Assembly (NCBI GenBank): GCA_019912845.1 | Contig: JAIOHU010000138.1 | Location: forward strand, 1-45,145 | DNA length: 45,145 bases | Direction: 5' to 3' | From: a bacterium | Lineage (GTDB): Bacteria > Electryoneota > Electryoneia > Electryoneales > Electryoneaceae | Shown: one piece after another, positions 18,536 to 25,927 of the stretch | Position numbering within the stretch: the stretch's first letter is position 1 | Layout: every line of letters begins with the position of its first letter | Made by a program: the position numbers and the translations under genes | The notes under the pieces: model-generated | The model's database searches: none | What the model was told of the DNA's origin: nothing | The model's input: the letters and a program-made list of their open reading frames with translations, nothing else

Positions 18536-18757
18536 TTAGCGAGCACCAGAAAAAGGAGTACGTTTCTTTCTTTTCAACCAGCTCATTGCCTTTGCATACA
18601 TATTTCTTCCCCATTCATAATCCGAAACGATCAGATAGAACCCAGCCAATATGGTGAGTATTCCAGGTCCCGGTAGCAAAAGCATTGGAATACCGGCAAG
18701 AATCAGTACGATTCCTGCTATAATCTTGACTATTTTTCGCAAAGTTTGAGTTTGCAT
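18536..18757 (-). CDS. Small PGPGW-type membrane protein
   Basis: 73-residue protein with two adjacent hydrophobic segments separated by LLPGPGILTILAG, the hallmark of the PGPGW family of putative transmembrane proteins, followed by a basic tail (WLKRKKR). CAGGAAATT precedes the ATG at a good distance. Function is unknown in the family. It precedes the GNAT gene by 46 bp and is divergent from the octaheme cytochrome gene. Confidence 0.8.
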   Translation of the reverse strand: MQTQTLRKIVKIIAGIVLILAGIPMLLLPGPGILTILAGFYLIVSDYEWGRNMYAKAMSWLKRKKRTPFSGAR

Positions 18758-18870
18758 AATTTCCTGAAGAATGATATTATTACCTTTTAAGGTACGTTCA
18801 AAACCATCTTTTGTTGCAGTGAACCTAGAAAAATTTCTACCTTACTGACCGCTCTCATATTTTCTTAAAT

Positions 18871-18910
18871 TTGATCCAGATAAAAAAAGGTACTCCATGT
18901 ATTGATACAT
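18871..18910. promoter_or_regulatory. FNR-like site and palindrome before the octaheme cytochrome gene
   Basis: TTGAT-CCAG-ATAAA (18871-18884) differs from the FNR consensus TTGAT-N4-ATCAA at one base. ATGTAT-TG-ATACAT (18897-18910) is a perfect 6-bp inverted repeat. Both are 100-140 bp upstream of the cytochrome start, in an AT-rich 250-bp divergent gap. Redox control would suit the gene, but this rests on motif resemblance only. Confidence 0.4.
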
Positions 18911-19009
18911 TAGTTATAGATATATTTTTCACAAACATGTAAAAAATAAAACATATTCAAATATCCTCTTCCATCCTGAGTGAATGGAATAACGGGAAGG
19001 TAGAAAGCC

Positions 19010-20362
19010 ATGAGTCAGAGATTAATTATTGCCCTGTTCAGTGTTCTCCTGCTTGTTGCGGTTTCAAGTGCTGCAACGCAGGATGTCGCCGGAAAATGTA
19101 TGACCTGCCATAAGGAGGTTTCCAACGGATTATACCAGCAATGGTTTAATTCGGGACACTCTCAGCATAATGTTACCTGCTATGATTGCCACAAAGCTGA
19201 AAAAGGCGACAAAGATGCCTATATGCATGAAGGAGCCTTGATCGCAACATTGGTTACGCCTAACGATTGTGGTCAGTGCCATGCAAAAGAGGCGAGGGAG
19301 TCAGAAAACTCCTACCATGCAACCGCTGGTGAAATTCTCGAATCTGCAGATGCTTATCTCGCTCATGTTGTCGGTGGTGACCCTGCAGCGATTGCGGGTT
19401 GCGAGAGTTGTCACGGAACACGTGTAAAAATCGACCCGAAATCCCCCAATAAACTGGCACAGTCGAGCTGGCCAAACAGTGGTATCGGAAGATTAAATCC
19501 TGATGGATCAAAAGGATCTTGTAACGCTTGCCATGTCCGTCATTCATTCTCCAAGGCTCAGGCGAGACGTCCTGAAACCTGCGGAAAATGCCACCTCGGG
19601 CCCGATCACCCACAGAAAGAGATTTACGAGGAATCGAAGCATGGCATCGCCTATTTCACCAACGTAGACAATATGAATCTTGATGAGGATCGCTGGGTTG
19701 TTGGCGAAGATTATTATGAAGCTCCAACCTGCGCCACCTGCCACATGAGTGCCACCAAGAAACAAAGTGTCAGCCATGATGTTGGACAAAGAATCTCCTG
19801 GACATTGCGTCCTAAAGTTTCTGTTCACAAGGAAAACTGGAAAGAAAAACGTGATAACATGAAGGATGTCTGCTCCTCCTGTCACGGTCCTGTTTTTGTC
19901 AATGGCCATTACTACCAGTTCGATGGTGTTGTGAATCTCTACAACGAAAAATTCGCAAAACCCGCTGGCGAAATCATGCAGATCATCACTAAAAATAAAA
20001 CCCTTGAGAACCAAGCCAGCTTCAGCAATAACCTGGAATGGACGTACTGGGAACTTTGGCATCACGAAGGCAGACGTGCTCGTCACGGTGCGGCGATGAT
20101 GGGTCCGGATTACACCTGGTGGCATGGAGTTTATGAAGTCGCCAAGCACTTTTACTTCAAGTTTATTCCAGAGGTACGTGAAACTGGCGACGCTGAAGCC
20201 ATTGCATATATCGACAAAATGCTGGCGAATGATCCGATGCACAATTGGATGAACAAGCCCACCAGCGAGCTGAAAGCAGCGATTAAATCTGGTGAAATGC
20301 AAAAAGTATTCAAGAATATGTTTGACCCTGAATTGGCAGGAACAGAAGCAAAAAAACATTAA
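19010..20362 (+). CDS. Octaheme c-type cytochrome, hydroxylamine oxidoreductase family
   Basis: Exported 450-residue multiheme cytochrome with a signal peptide (MSQRLIIALFSVLLLVAVSSA). Eight CXXCH motifs start at C30, C57, C87, C131, C171, C191, C241 and C288. The heme-free C-terminal region contains WELWHHEGRRARHGAAMMG and PDYTWWHGVYEVAKHFYF, characteristic of the HAO/octaheme family. Oxidative members turn hydroxylamine or hydrazine over at a P460 heme cross-linked to a tyrosine; reductive members lacking that tyrosine reduce nitrite or hydroxylamine toward ammonia. I cannot align the cross-linking tyrosine by eye, so direction is open. In an organism with a NapC-type partner and no ammonia monooxygenase in view, a reductive or detoxifying role is the better guess. 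A GGGAAGG Shine-Dalgarno precedes the ATG. Confidence 0.92.
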   Translation: MSQRLIIALFSVLLLVAVSSAATQDVAGKCMTCHKEVSNGLYQQWFNSGHSQHNVTCYDCHKAEKGDKDAYMHEGALIATLVTPNDCGQCHAKEARESENSYHATAGEILESADAYLAHVVGGDPAAIAGCESCHGTRVKIDPKSPNKLAQSSWPNSGIGRLNPDGSKGSCNACHVRHSFSKAQARRPETCGKCHLGPDHPQKEIYEESKHGIAYFTNVDNMNLDEDRWVVGEDYYEAPTCATCHMSATKKQSVSHDVGQRISWTLRPKVSVHKENWKEKRDNMKDVCSSCHGPVFVNGHYYQFDGVVNLYNEKFAKPAGEIMQIITKNKTLENQASFSNNLEWTYWELWHHEGRRARHGAAMMGPDYTWWHGVYEVAKHFYFKFIPEVRETGDAEAIAYIDKMLANDPMHNWMNKPTSELKAAIKSGEMQKVFKNMFDPELAGTEAKKH

Positions 20363-20418
20363 TAAATGAGCTGAAGTTATAGCTTAAATGTTGAAGTCAG
20401 CTTTAGTGGATTAACTCT

Positions 20419-20535
20419 CATGCTTTGACTGTTGGCGTTGGACTTGTCCAATGTTTAATAATTCTAGTAATGGAGATATTAGACCCTGGATAAATCCAGG
20501 GCCAATCAGTCATTCCATGTGAATCGATCCTCTAG
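20419..20535 (-). repeat. ~115-bp dispersed repeat, copy 1 (inverted)
   Basis: The reverse complement of this segment aligns along its whole length with 25756-25870, at roughly four-fifths identity by eye with a single 1-bp indel. Shared blocks include GGATCGATTCAC, CCATTAC, GAATTATTA and ACATTGGACAAGTCCAA. Internal symmetry: ATTGGAC-AA-GTCCAA and, in this copy, CCCTGGAT-AA-ATCCAGGG. It lies between the two cytochrome genes. Confidence 0.8.
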
Positions 20536-20567
20536 AAACATACTATCAAATTCAACCGGAATAGATC

Positions 20568-22076
20568 ATGCGTCATGCCTACTTTGCCTTTCTGAAGGGG
20601 GTCTCCTCAAACCTGCTGAGCAGGATTGGGGTGATTATTACGACGACGGCGTTGTTTTCATTCTTCTTTGTCGAAATACTGATGCTTCTCGGCATATTGA
20701 ACAACGCTTACATTGGCTTAATCGTCTACCTGGCGTTTCCGACTCTGTTTGTCGTGGGATTGATGATTATTCCGGTTGGGTGGTTTCAGTATGTTAAAAC
20801 GACTGGCAAAACCTCAAAAGAGCTGCTCACTGAGAGATTCCCTGACGATATTTTGAAAACGAAGGCATACGGCACTCGTCTCTATAGAACCATTTTACTA
20901 CTGACTTTATTGAATGTCATCATCATCGGAATTGCCAGCTTGCGGGCATTGCATTTTATGGAATCCGCTGAATTTTGCGGTACCGCCTGCCATAGTGTGA
21001 TGAACCCGGAATGGGCGACCTATCAGGAATCACCGCATGCACATGTACGTTGCGTAGAGTGCCACGTTGGTGAAGGCTTTGAGGCTTTGGTTGACTCCAA
21101 GTTGAATGGTGCCTGGCAAATGATCTCACTAGCATTCGGTTTATACGAAACCCCGATTCCAACACCGGTTCATAACTTACGTCCAGCACGTGAAACCTGC
21201 GAAAAATGTCATTGGCCCTCAAAGTTCCACGGCACAAAACTCGAAACCAGAGTACACTATGCAATGGATGAGTCGAATACCCCCGAATACACTACTCTCG
21301 CTATGAAAATCGGATCAGGAGACAATCGTCTCGCGAACGGTGTCCATTGGCATGTAGCAGACAAAAATGAAATTCATTATGCAGCAGCCGATTTTGAACG
21401 TTCCAAAATTCTCTGGCTCGAGGTAAAGCAGGATGATGGCAGCATCAAGCGATATGAAAACCAGTCGTTGGATCAGCCTGATCATATAGAGGAAGATGAA
21501 GTACGTCTGATGGATTGTGTGGACTGCCACAACCGTGCAACCCATATCTACGAAAACCCGGAACGTGCCATTGATGAACGCATGCAACAGGGATTGATCT
21601 CAGAAAACCTGCCCTATATCAAAAGGCAGGGGTTGGCTGCAATCCGCACAACGACTGAGGACAAGGAGCAGGGACTCAAGATCATTCGCACTCAAATCGA
21701 AAATTTCTACAGGGACAACTTTCCAAAGGTATCCACGTCACGTAGCCAGGAAATTGAACAGGCAGTCCAGACACTGCAAGCGATTTATAACCGAAATATC
21801 CACCCTGGAATGCGTATCGACTGGGGTGCCTACCCGAATCATATCGGGCATCAGGACAGCGATGGCTGCTTCCGTTGCCATAATCCATACATGCAGGATG
21901 AAATTGGGAATTCGGTTTCTGCGGAATGTACCCTCTGTCATTCTATTCTGGCTTTTGATGATAAGGAACCGTTCGAGTACCTCTCGCCACTTCCAGAGGA
22001 TACAACGCTGCACGACTCCAAATCAAAGATGCATCAGTATCTGCAGACAGAATTTCTGGAATCGTACACGCAGTAA
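20568..22076 (+). CDS. Membrane-anchored hexaheme cytochrome c, NapC/NirT family
   Basis: Quinol-cytochrome c oxidoreductase-type protein, 502 residues. Three N-terminal hydrophobic segments (about 18-43, 47-70 and 100-122) anchor it. The periplasmic part holds five CXXCH motifs (C162, C211, C317, C434, C454) and a first heme site of CX3CH type (FCGTACHSVMNPE, C137), followed by the NapC-like SPHAHVRCVECH. NapC/NrfH proteins draw electrons from menaquinol and pass them to periplasmic reductases. It follows the octaheme gene on the same strand, 205 bp apart with a repeat in between, so it is the natural redox partner, as in NapC-HAO pairs of some anaerobes. It is longer than NapC (about 200 aa) because of the C-terminal multiheme extension. 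Confidence 0.88.
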   Translation: MRHAYFAFLKGVSSNLLSRIGVIITTTALFSFFFVEILMLLGILNNAYIGLIVYLAFPTLFVVGLMIIPVGWFQYVKTTGKTSKELLTERFPDDILKTKAYGTRLYRTILLLTLLNVIIIGIASLRALHFMESAEFCGTACHSVMNPEWATYQESPHAHVRCVECHVGEGFEALVDSKLNGAWQMISLAFGLYETPIPTPVHNLRPARETCEKCHWPSKFHGTKLETRVHYAMDESNTPEYTTLAMKIGSGDNRLANGVHWHVADKNEIHYAAADFERSKILWLEVKQDDGSIKRYENQSLDQPDHIEEDEVRLMDCVDCHNRATHIYENPERAIDERMQQGLISENLPYIKRQGLAAIRTTTEDKEQGLKIIRTQIENFYRDNFPKVSTSRSQEIEQAVQTLQAIYNRNIHPGMRIDWGAYPNHIGHQDSDGCFRCHNPYMQDEIGNSVSAECTLCHSILAFDDKEPFEYLSPLPEDTTLHDSKSKMHQYLQTEFLESYTQ

Positions 22077-22120
22077 GTCTATAGAGTTCTTCTATCTTTA
22101 TTTTGTTTAGGTGATCCCAT

Positions 22121-22148
22121 TTCCGCAACATCTACGGATGTTGCGGAA
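22121..22148 (+). terminator. 12-bp hairpin with C(UACG)G tetraloop after the NapC-type gene
   Basis: Perfect stem TTCCGCAACATC / GATGTTGCGGAA closed by TACG, which gives the exceptionally stable cUACGg RNA tetraloop. It is 45 bp after the cytochrome stop. The sequence after it (CCTTTGTCTG) is only weakly T-rich, so it may protect the mRNA 3' end as well as, or instead of, terminating. Confidence 0.65.
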
Positions 22149-22158
22149 CCTTTGTCTG

Positions 22159-22190
22159 CGTCATGCCAGCATGGTGTTAGCTGGCATCCA
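22159..22190 (-). repeat. REP-like hairpin repeat, copy 2 (inverted)
   Basis: Stem ATGCCAGC (22163-22170), loop ATGGTGTTA, stem GCTGGCAT (22180-22187). Its reverse complement has the same loop (one C/A change) and the same trailing GACGC as copies 1 and 3. Confidence 0.75.
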
Positions 22191-22344
22191 GTAAGATGCT
22201 GATATTATTGATGTTAGAAGCAAATTATAAACGCAATATTCCAGAAAAATCTGAATTTTTTTGTTCTCGGTAAGACTTTTTCGCAGGAATGATGTTCATG
22301 GACAACACTTTTGATATCAACAACAAAGATAAAATTCGCAGCAA

Positions 22345-22374
22345 GTAAAAACGCGACCACAAAGGATCGCGTTG
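22345..22374 (-). terminator. Intrinsic terminator of the Fe-S protein gene
   Basis: On the minus strand the stem AACGCGATCC / GGTCGCGTT (one G-T or mismatch) with a short loop is followed by TTTTAC, about 31 bp after the stop at 22405. Confidence 0.75.
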
Positions 22375-22404
22375 ATTTATGCACAAATAGCTTTTTCGCT
22401 GTTT

Positions 22405-24021
22405 CTACATCATTTCCCAGTCAATGAACGGCTCTTTCAGCAGCTTCATTGAGTTCACGATCAATTCAACCAAGCCACCATAATAAAGCCCCGATTTCTC
22501 TGTGGCACCGTAATACTCGAAGAGGTCGCGAATCTGACCTTTGCAGTTGGAACAAGGTGCACAGACATATTTTTTCGTCTCTGGACCCGGATCAACATCG
22601 GAAAAAGCATCCAGAATCTGTTTGAATTTTTTCCGTCCACTAACCTGAACACGCCAATCAGTGAAGTTATTGCCGGACATAATTGCAAACCCACTTCCAC
22701 CTCCGCAACAGTAATTCCGTACACCATGAGGAGTCATCTCACGGAATTGTGGTGCGAGCTTACGTAACACACGCCGTTGCGGTTCGACAATACCCATGCT
22801 GCGCGCCATGTTACAGGGATCGTGCAGAGTCACTGGAAAATCATTGCGTTCTGGATCAAACTCAAGATTGCTGTTGAATACAATATCTTCCATAAGTGTC
22901 ATCGCACTTTCACGAGGTATACTACCACTGAAAATACGATCTGCGATAACGCCCAGGGCTTTATGTTCATGACCACATTCACCCATTACAATCTTTTTTA
23001 CTTTGAGCTTTTTTGCGATATCGAGGTGCTTCATGGCAACACGTGCGAGTTGAGCGTCATCATAAAAGAGACCGTAATTCACGCCGTCATACCCAACCAG
23101 ATCAGAGGAGAGCGTCCAGCTTATTCCCGCCGCATCCAGCAACAGAGCAAAGCAGCCGGGATTTTCAGGCCAGGCAAGGAATTCACCAGCGTTATGGATA
23201 AGGAGAACATCCGCGCCTTCAACATCCCATTTGGTTTCAACTTTGATTCCGCTACGGTCGGTCATGTCTTCATCGATGAACTCTACATTGTCCATCACTG
23301 CAACCTTGTTCATCCCGGTACTGGAGCCAACTTCCAACTGCTGGACAGTTCCTTTTTCGTGCAGCTCTTTTGGTGCAAGACCCATCTCCATGGAAAATAT
23401 CTTGCGGAGTTCGTGTGTGATCAAGCCATTATCAACACCGATCGGGCAGCTCTGCGCACAGCGACGGCACAACGTGCATCGATATGAAAGCTCGAGCAGA
23501 CGTGAGATCATTGTCCAGTTTGCGTCAATATCACCCTGTTGAAATTTCTTAAACAGCTTGTTGCCACCCTTTTCGTATTTGTAATAGAGGCGACGTAATA
23601 CTTCGGCTCGGAAGGTGGGACGGTAGATTTCCTCTTTTCCACTGGCTTCATAGATCGGGCAATCATCTACACAGGTCTGGCAACGCGCGCAATGCTCCAT
23701 GGAAAGCGTGAGGGGTTGGAGGAAGGTCCAGTTGTTTTCCTTGGAAAATAGATTGTGCAGCCCCCGTAAAAATGCCTCAACCAGCTTTTCTTCTTCTTCT
23801 TTTGATTCTGGTTTCGGAATACCGACTGCAATTGTATCATCGAGGGATGCTTCCAGACGATCTCGTGTTCCTTCCTTCATCTGTTTATAGCCAGGCAACT
23901 CTTCTATTTTGTCATAGGGAGCAGGAAGGTCAATTGTTTCCTCTGGATCAAATTCTGCCAGGGATTCTGAAGGAGTTGAAAAATCCTTCATGGTTACTCG
24001 TTTTTTGGTCTTTATTGCCAT
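22405..24021 (-). CDS. DsrK/HdrD-like Fe-S oxidoreductase (4Fe-4S plus CCG domain)
   Basis: Cytoplasmic iron-sulfur protein of 538 residues. Two [4Fe-4S] motifs (C111, C114, C117, C121 and C182, C185, C188, C192) are followed by a CCG region: HDPCNMARSMG, NYCCGGGSGF and CAPCSNCKGQ, the ligands of the non-cubane cluster in HdrB/HdrD and DsrK. The first CCG repeat is degenerate (GECGHEHKA only). DsrK, TmcB and HmeD proteins receive electrons from a membrane cytochrome b and reduce a disulfide or another acceptor. Here the gene overlaps its cytochrome b partner by one base (TAATG), the arrangement of dsrMK. No dsrAB, dsrC or hdrABC is in view, so the acceptor is unknown. Last gene of merR > narI-like > Fe-S. 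Confidence 0.88.
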   Translation of the reverse strand: MAIKTKKRVTMKDFSTPSESLAEFDPEETIDLPAPYDKIEELPGYKQMKEGTRDRLEASLDDTIAVGIPKPESKEEEEKLVEAFLRGLHNLFSKENNWTFLQPLTLSMEHCARCQTCVDDCPIYEASGKEEIYRPTFRAEVLRRLYYKYEKGGNKLFKKFQQGDIDANWTMISRLLELSYRCTLCRRCAQSCPIGVDNGLITHELRKIFSMEMGLAPKELHEKGTVQQLEVGSSTGMNKVAVMDNVEFIDEDMTDRSGIKVETKWDVEGADVLLIHNAGEFLAWPENPGCFALLLDAAGISWTLSSDLVGYDGVNYGLFYDDAQLARVAMKHLDIAKKLKVKKIVMGECGHEHKALGVIADRIFSGSIPRESAMTLMEDIVFNSNLEFDPERNDFPVTLHDPCNMARSMGIVEPQRRVLRKLAPQFREMTPHGVRNYCCGGGSGFAIMSGNNFTDWRVQVSGRKKFKQILDAFSDVDPGPETKKYVCAPCSNCKGQIRDLFEYYGATEKSGLYYGGLVELIVNSMKLLKEPFIDWEMM

Positions 24022-24950
24022 TAGTTTTTCTCCTCTTTACCACTCGAGGTTGCGATGTCTACCCAGTTCTTTTTGCCACCACCGTTAATGTGTGGAGCTC
24101 CCCATGAAACCTTTTGGTCCAATTGAGCTGCCAGTTGATCGCCCATTTTTCCAACCACATTGGAGTCTTCCCAGCGTACCTGGTGATAGGTGAAATATTT
24201 AGTAAAAAAGTGGGTCATGTGTGTGAAGGGCAGGTATACGACAAAAAGCAACACTATTCCAATGTGATTTAGTGCTTGAGCACTTAATTCGGGCATGGGT
24301 GATACGGTAAAGAGCGCACTGTAAATACCCGCAAAATTCGTCGCAAAATTGGGGTCGCTTCCCACCCAGAATGTGCCGGAAATGCTGATTGCGCCCATCA
24401 GAAAGAGATTGAAAAAGTGGCTGGGGGTTGCATAAAGACGCATCCCTGAATCAAAAATTCGTTTGTAAAGCATGAGAATTGCGCCAACAGCCCCGAGGAT
24501 ACATCCGAGTTGGAATATATACTGGAATACTTTTGCAATAATTCCAATTGCACTCTCATTTCCTGCAGCAACAGTAATCACTCCCAACCCCTGCAGGAGT
24601 CCACCAAGCATCGCCACAGCCATAACACCGATCAGCATATATAATCCAAAGTGCAAGGCAAAAGTCGCAAACCAAAGCTTTGGATTGTGTTCCTTTACTG
24701 CCTTCAGGAAAAGTATTTCCGGGACCATAACCTTCAACTCACCGAGATGATCCTTTTCGATGGGATGTGTCCACCAGTCTATCTGTTCAAGGCGAGAACC
24801 ACCATGATCCGCCCGTCCCTTTTCATGTGGTACGGGGTATAATTCCCAGCGCAGATGCACAGGGGTACGCGCGATTCGCATCCCACGTACGACAATCATG
24901 ATGACAAAAAGCAATGCTGATGCATAAACCAGCAAATGAAGGATACTCAT
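24021..24950 (-). CDS. NarI/DsrM-like membrane cytochrome b subunit
   Basis: Integral membrane protein of 309 residues with about five hydrophobic segments: near residues 2-22, 94-116, 130-165, 180-200 and 225-250. It belongs to the respiratory nitrate reductase gamma/DsrM/TmcC group. Histidines placed inside helices (FALHFGLY; FTHMTHFF) are likely heme b ligands. Such subunits oxidise menaquinol and hand electrons to a cytoplasmic Fe-S partner. The downstream gene supplies exactly that and starts within this gene's stop codon (TAATG), so the two are translationally coupled. AAGG lies 6 bp before the ATG. The merR gene ends 33 bp upstream on the same strand. Confidence 0.85.
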   Translation of the reverse strand: MSILHLLVYASALLFVIMIVVRGMRIARTPVHLRWELYPVPHEKGRADHGGSRLEQIDWWTHPIEKDHLGELKVMVPEILFLKAVKEHNPKLWFATFALHFGLYMLIGVMAVAMLGGLLQGLGVITVAAGNESAIGIIAKVFQYIFQLGCILGAVGAILMLYKRIFDSGMRLYATPSHFFNLFLMGAISISGTFWVGSDPNFATNFAGIYSALFTVSPMPELSAQALNHIGIVLLFVVYLPFTHMTHFFTKYFTYHQVRWEDSNVVGKMGDQLAAQLDQKVSWGAPHINGGGKKNWVDIATSSGKEEKN

Positions 24951-24983
24951 GTGTACCTTCCCCCTAAGGTTTATTGTGTGTTC

Positions 24984-25520
24984 CTATGATTTGTCCGTAT
25001 GACAGCTCGGTGTAAAACGCCCTTTTATCACTGTTCTTACCATTGACTTCAAATCCTCGGTACAGAGTGCCGCCATGCGATAAACTTCACAAGTTCGGCA
25101 ATCATCAACTACAACATTTTCAAGTTCTTGAAAAAGCATCCAGCACGGTTTTTCGCCATTCTGAAAAACATCACAATGCAAACGTTGCTCTTCGGAGCAC
25201 GATTTGAATTCCCAGCAAGGCAAAAGCGACCAGAGACGACGTATACCCTCGAAATTCAATCCCTTTTTCTTTATCAGGTGCTGGATTAATTCAATACGTT
25301 CAAGATCTTCCTTTGATAATACACGTACATTCCCAGAGGTGCGATGATAGAGGATCAAACCCGCCGCTTCATATTTTCGCAGTGCCGATTCTGACAATCC
25401 ACTTCTATCCGCTGCTTCGCTGATGGTCATGCTTGGCTCCAGCGATGCGGTTGCGAACTCTGGTGCAAAACTCTGCATCCAGCTTTTCAACTCAGAATGT
25501 GAACTGTGATCTTCAGGCAT
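24984..25520 (-). CDS. MerR-family regulator with cysteine-rich two-CW-like C-terminus
   Basis: 178 residues. An N-terminal winged helix-turn-helix of MerR type spans about residues 31-95 (MTISEAADRSGLSESALRKYEAAGL, with the wing at YHRTSGNVRVLSKEDLERI). After it lies a compact cysteine-rich segment with C102-W103, C108, C116, C126-W127, C141, C144 and C153, the pattern of two-CW-type domains, then C173. This replaces the usual long MerR dimer helix and small effector pocket. Such clusters can bind metal or an Fe-S cluster, so a redox or metal sensor is plausible (inference). It heads the minus-strand respiratory genes and probably controls them; the upstream gap is AT-rich. Confidence 0.87.
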   Translation of the reverse strand: MPEDHSSHSELKSWMQSFAPEFATASLEPSMTISEAADRSGLSESALRKYEAAGLILYHRTSGNVRVLSKEDLERIELIQHLIKKKGLNFEGIRRLWSLLPCWEFKSCSEEQRLHCDVFQNGEKPCWMLFQELENVVVDDCRTCEVYRMAALCTEDLKSMVRTVIKGRFTPSCHTDKS

Positions 25521-25927
25521 TCACGGCTTCCTGCTTCACCTTGTAATGAAAGAAACAAACATCGTGATTTCTTTCCCAATTACTATACCGTAAAGTAAAC
25601 CTCTTTTTTTCACATAGTCAAGCATTCAAGCTCTCCATCTTCAACGTTATCAGCAAGTTAAGGACGCCTAACTTATTGGGTTTATTTGTTTTTTTGTGAT
25701 TTTGAGTTGCTTATGATGGAAGATCAGTTTAGGTTATATCTTTAGACGATTTATGTGGATCGATTCACCTGGAATATCAGATTTTCCCTGATTTATCTTG
25801 GATCAGATTGGTCCATTACCTGAATTATTAGACATTGGACAAGTCCAATGCCAACTGTCAAATCATGTGAGACAGACAAGCAGTGATCATTTTAGTTGTT
25901 TTCTGATATTCAGTGACCGGGAGGAAG
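25521..25927. other. Divergent gap merR / secreted multi-domain protein
   Basis: 407 bp without a gene. It holds repeat copy 2 (25756-25870), a bulged AGTTAAGG-ACG-CCTAACT hairpin near 25655-25675 followed by T-rich DNA, and presumably divergent promoters. Confidence 0.4.
25756..25870 (+). repeat. ~115-bp dispersed repeat, copy 2
   Basis: Direct-orientation partner of the segment at 20419-20535. The ATTGGAC-AA-GTCCAAT inverted repeat is complete in this copy, whereas the CCCTG-type hairpin is decayed. It ends about 58 bp upstream of the start of the secreted protein gene. Confidence 0.8.

Larger units (their letters stand above)
22077..22404. other. Convergent gap between cytochrome and Fe-S genes
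   Basis: No gene is seen in these 328 bp. They contain, in order, the UACG hairpin, REP-like copy 2 and the minus-strand terminator of the Fe-S gene. Confidence 0.5.

Noticed and set aside
19544-20359. 271-codon open frame on the minus strand
   Set aside because: It is antisense to the octaheme cytochrome, whose CXXCH pattern is unambiguous; the antisense product has no domain and no Shine-Dalgarno.
20568-22076. Annotation as NrfH with a nitrite reductase NrfA partner
   Set aside because: The partner has the eight-heme HAO pattern and the membrane protein carries six heme motifs and 502 residues, unlike a four-heme ~150-residue NrfH.
22777-23487. 236-codon open frame on the plus strand
   Set aside because: It lies opposite the Fe-S protein gene with its clear cysteine motifs; a by-product of codon bias.
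20419-25870. Composite transposon bounded by the inverted repeats
   Set aside because: No transposase or integrase lies within or beside them and no target-site duplication is evident; the segment between holds only respiratory and regulatory genes.
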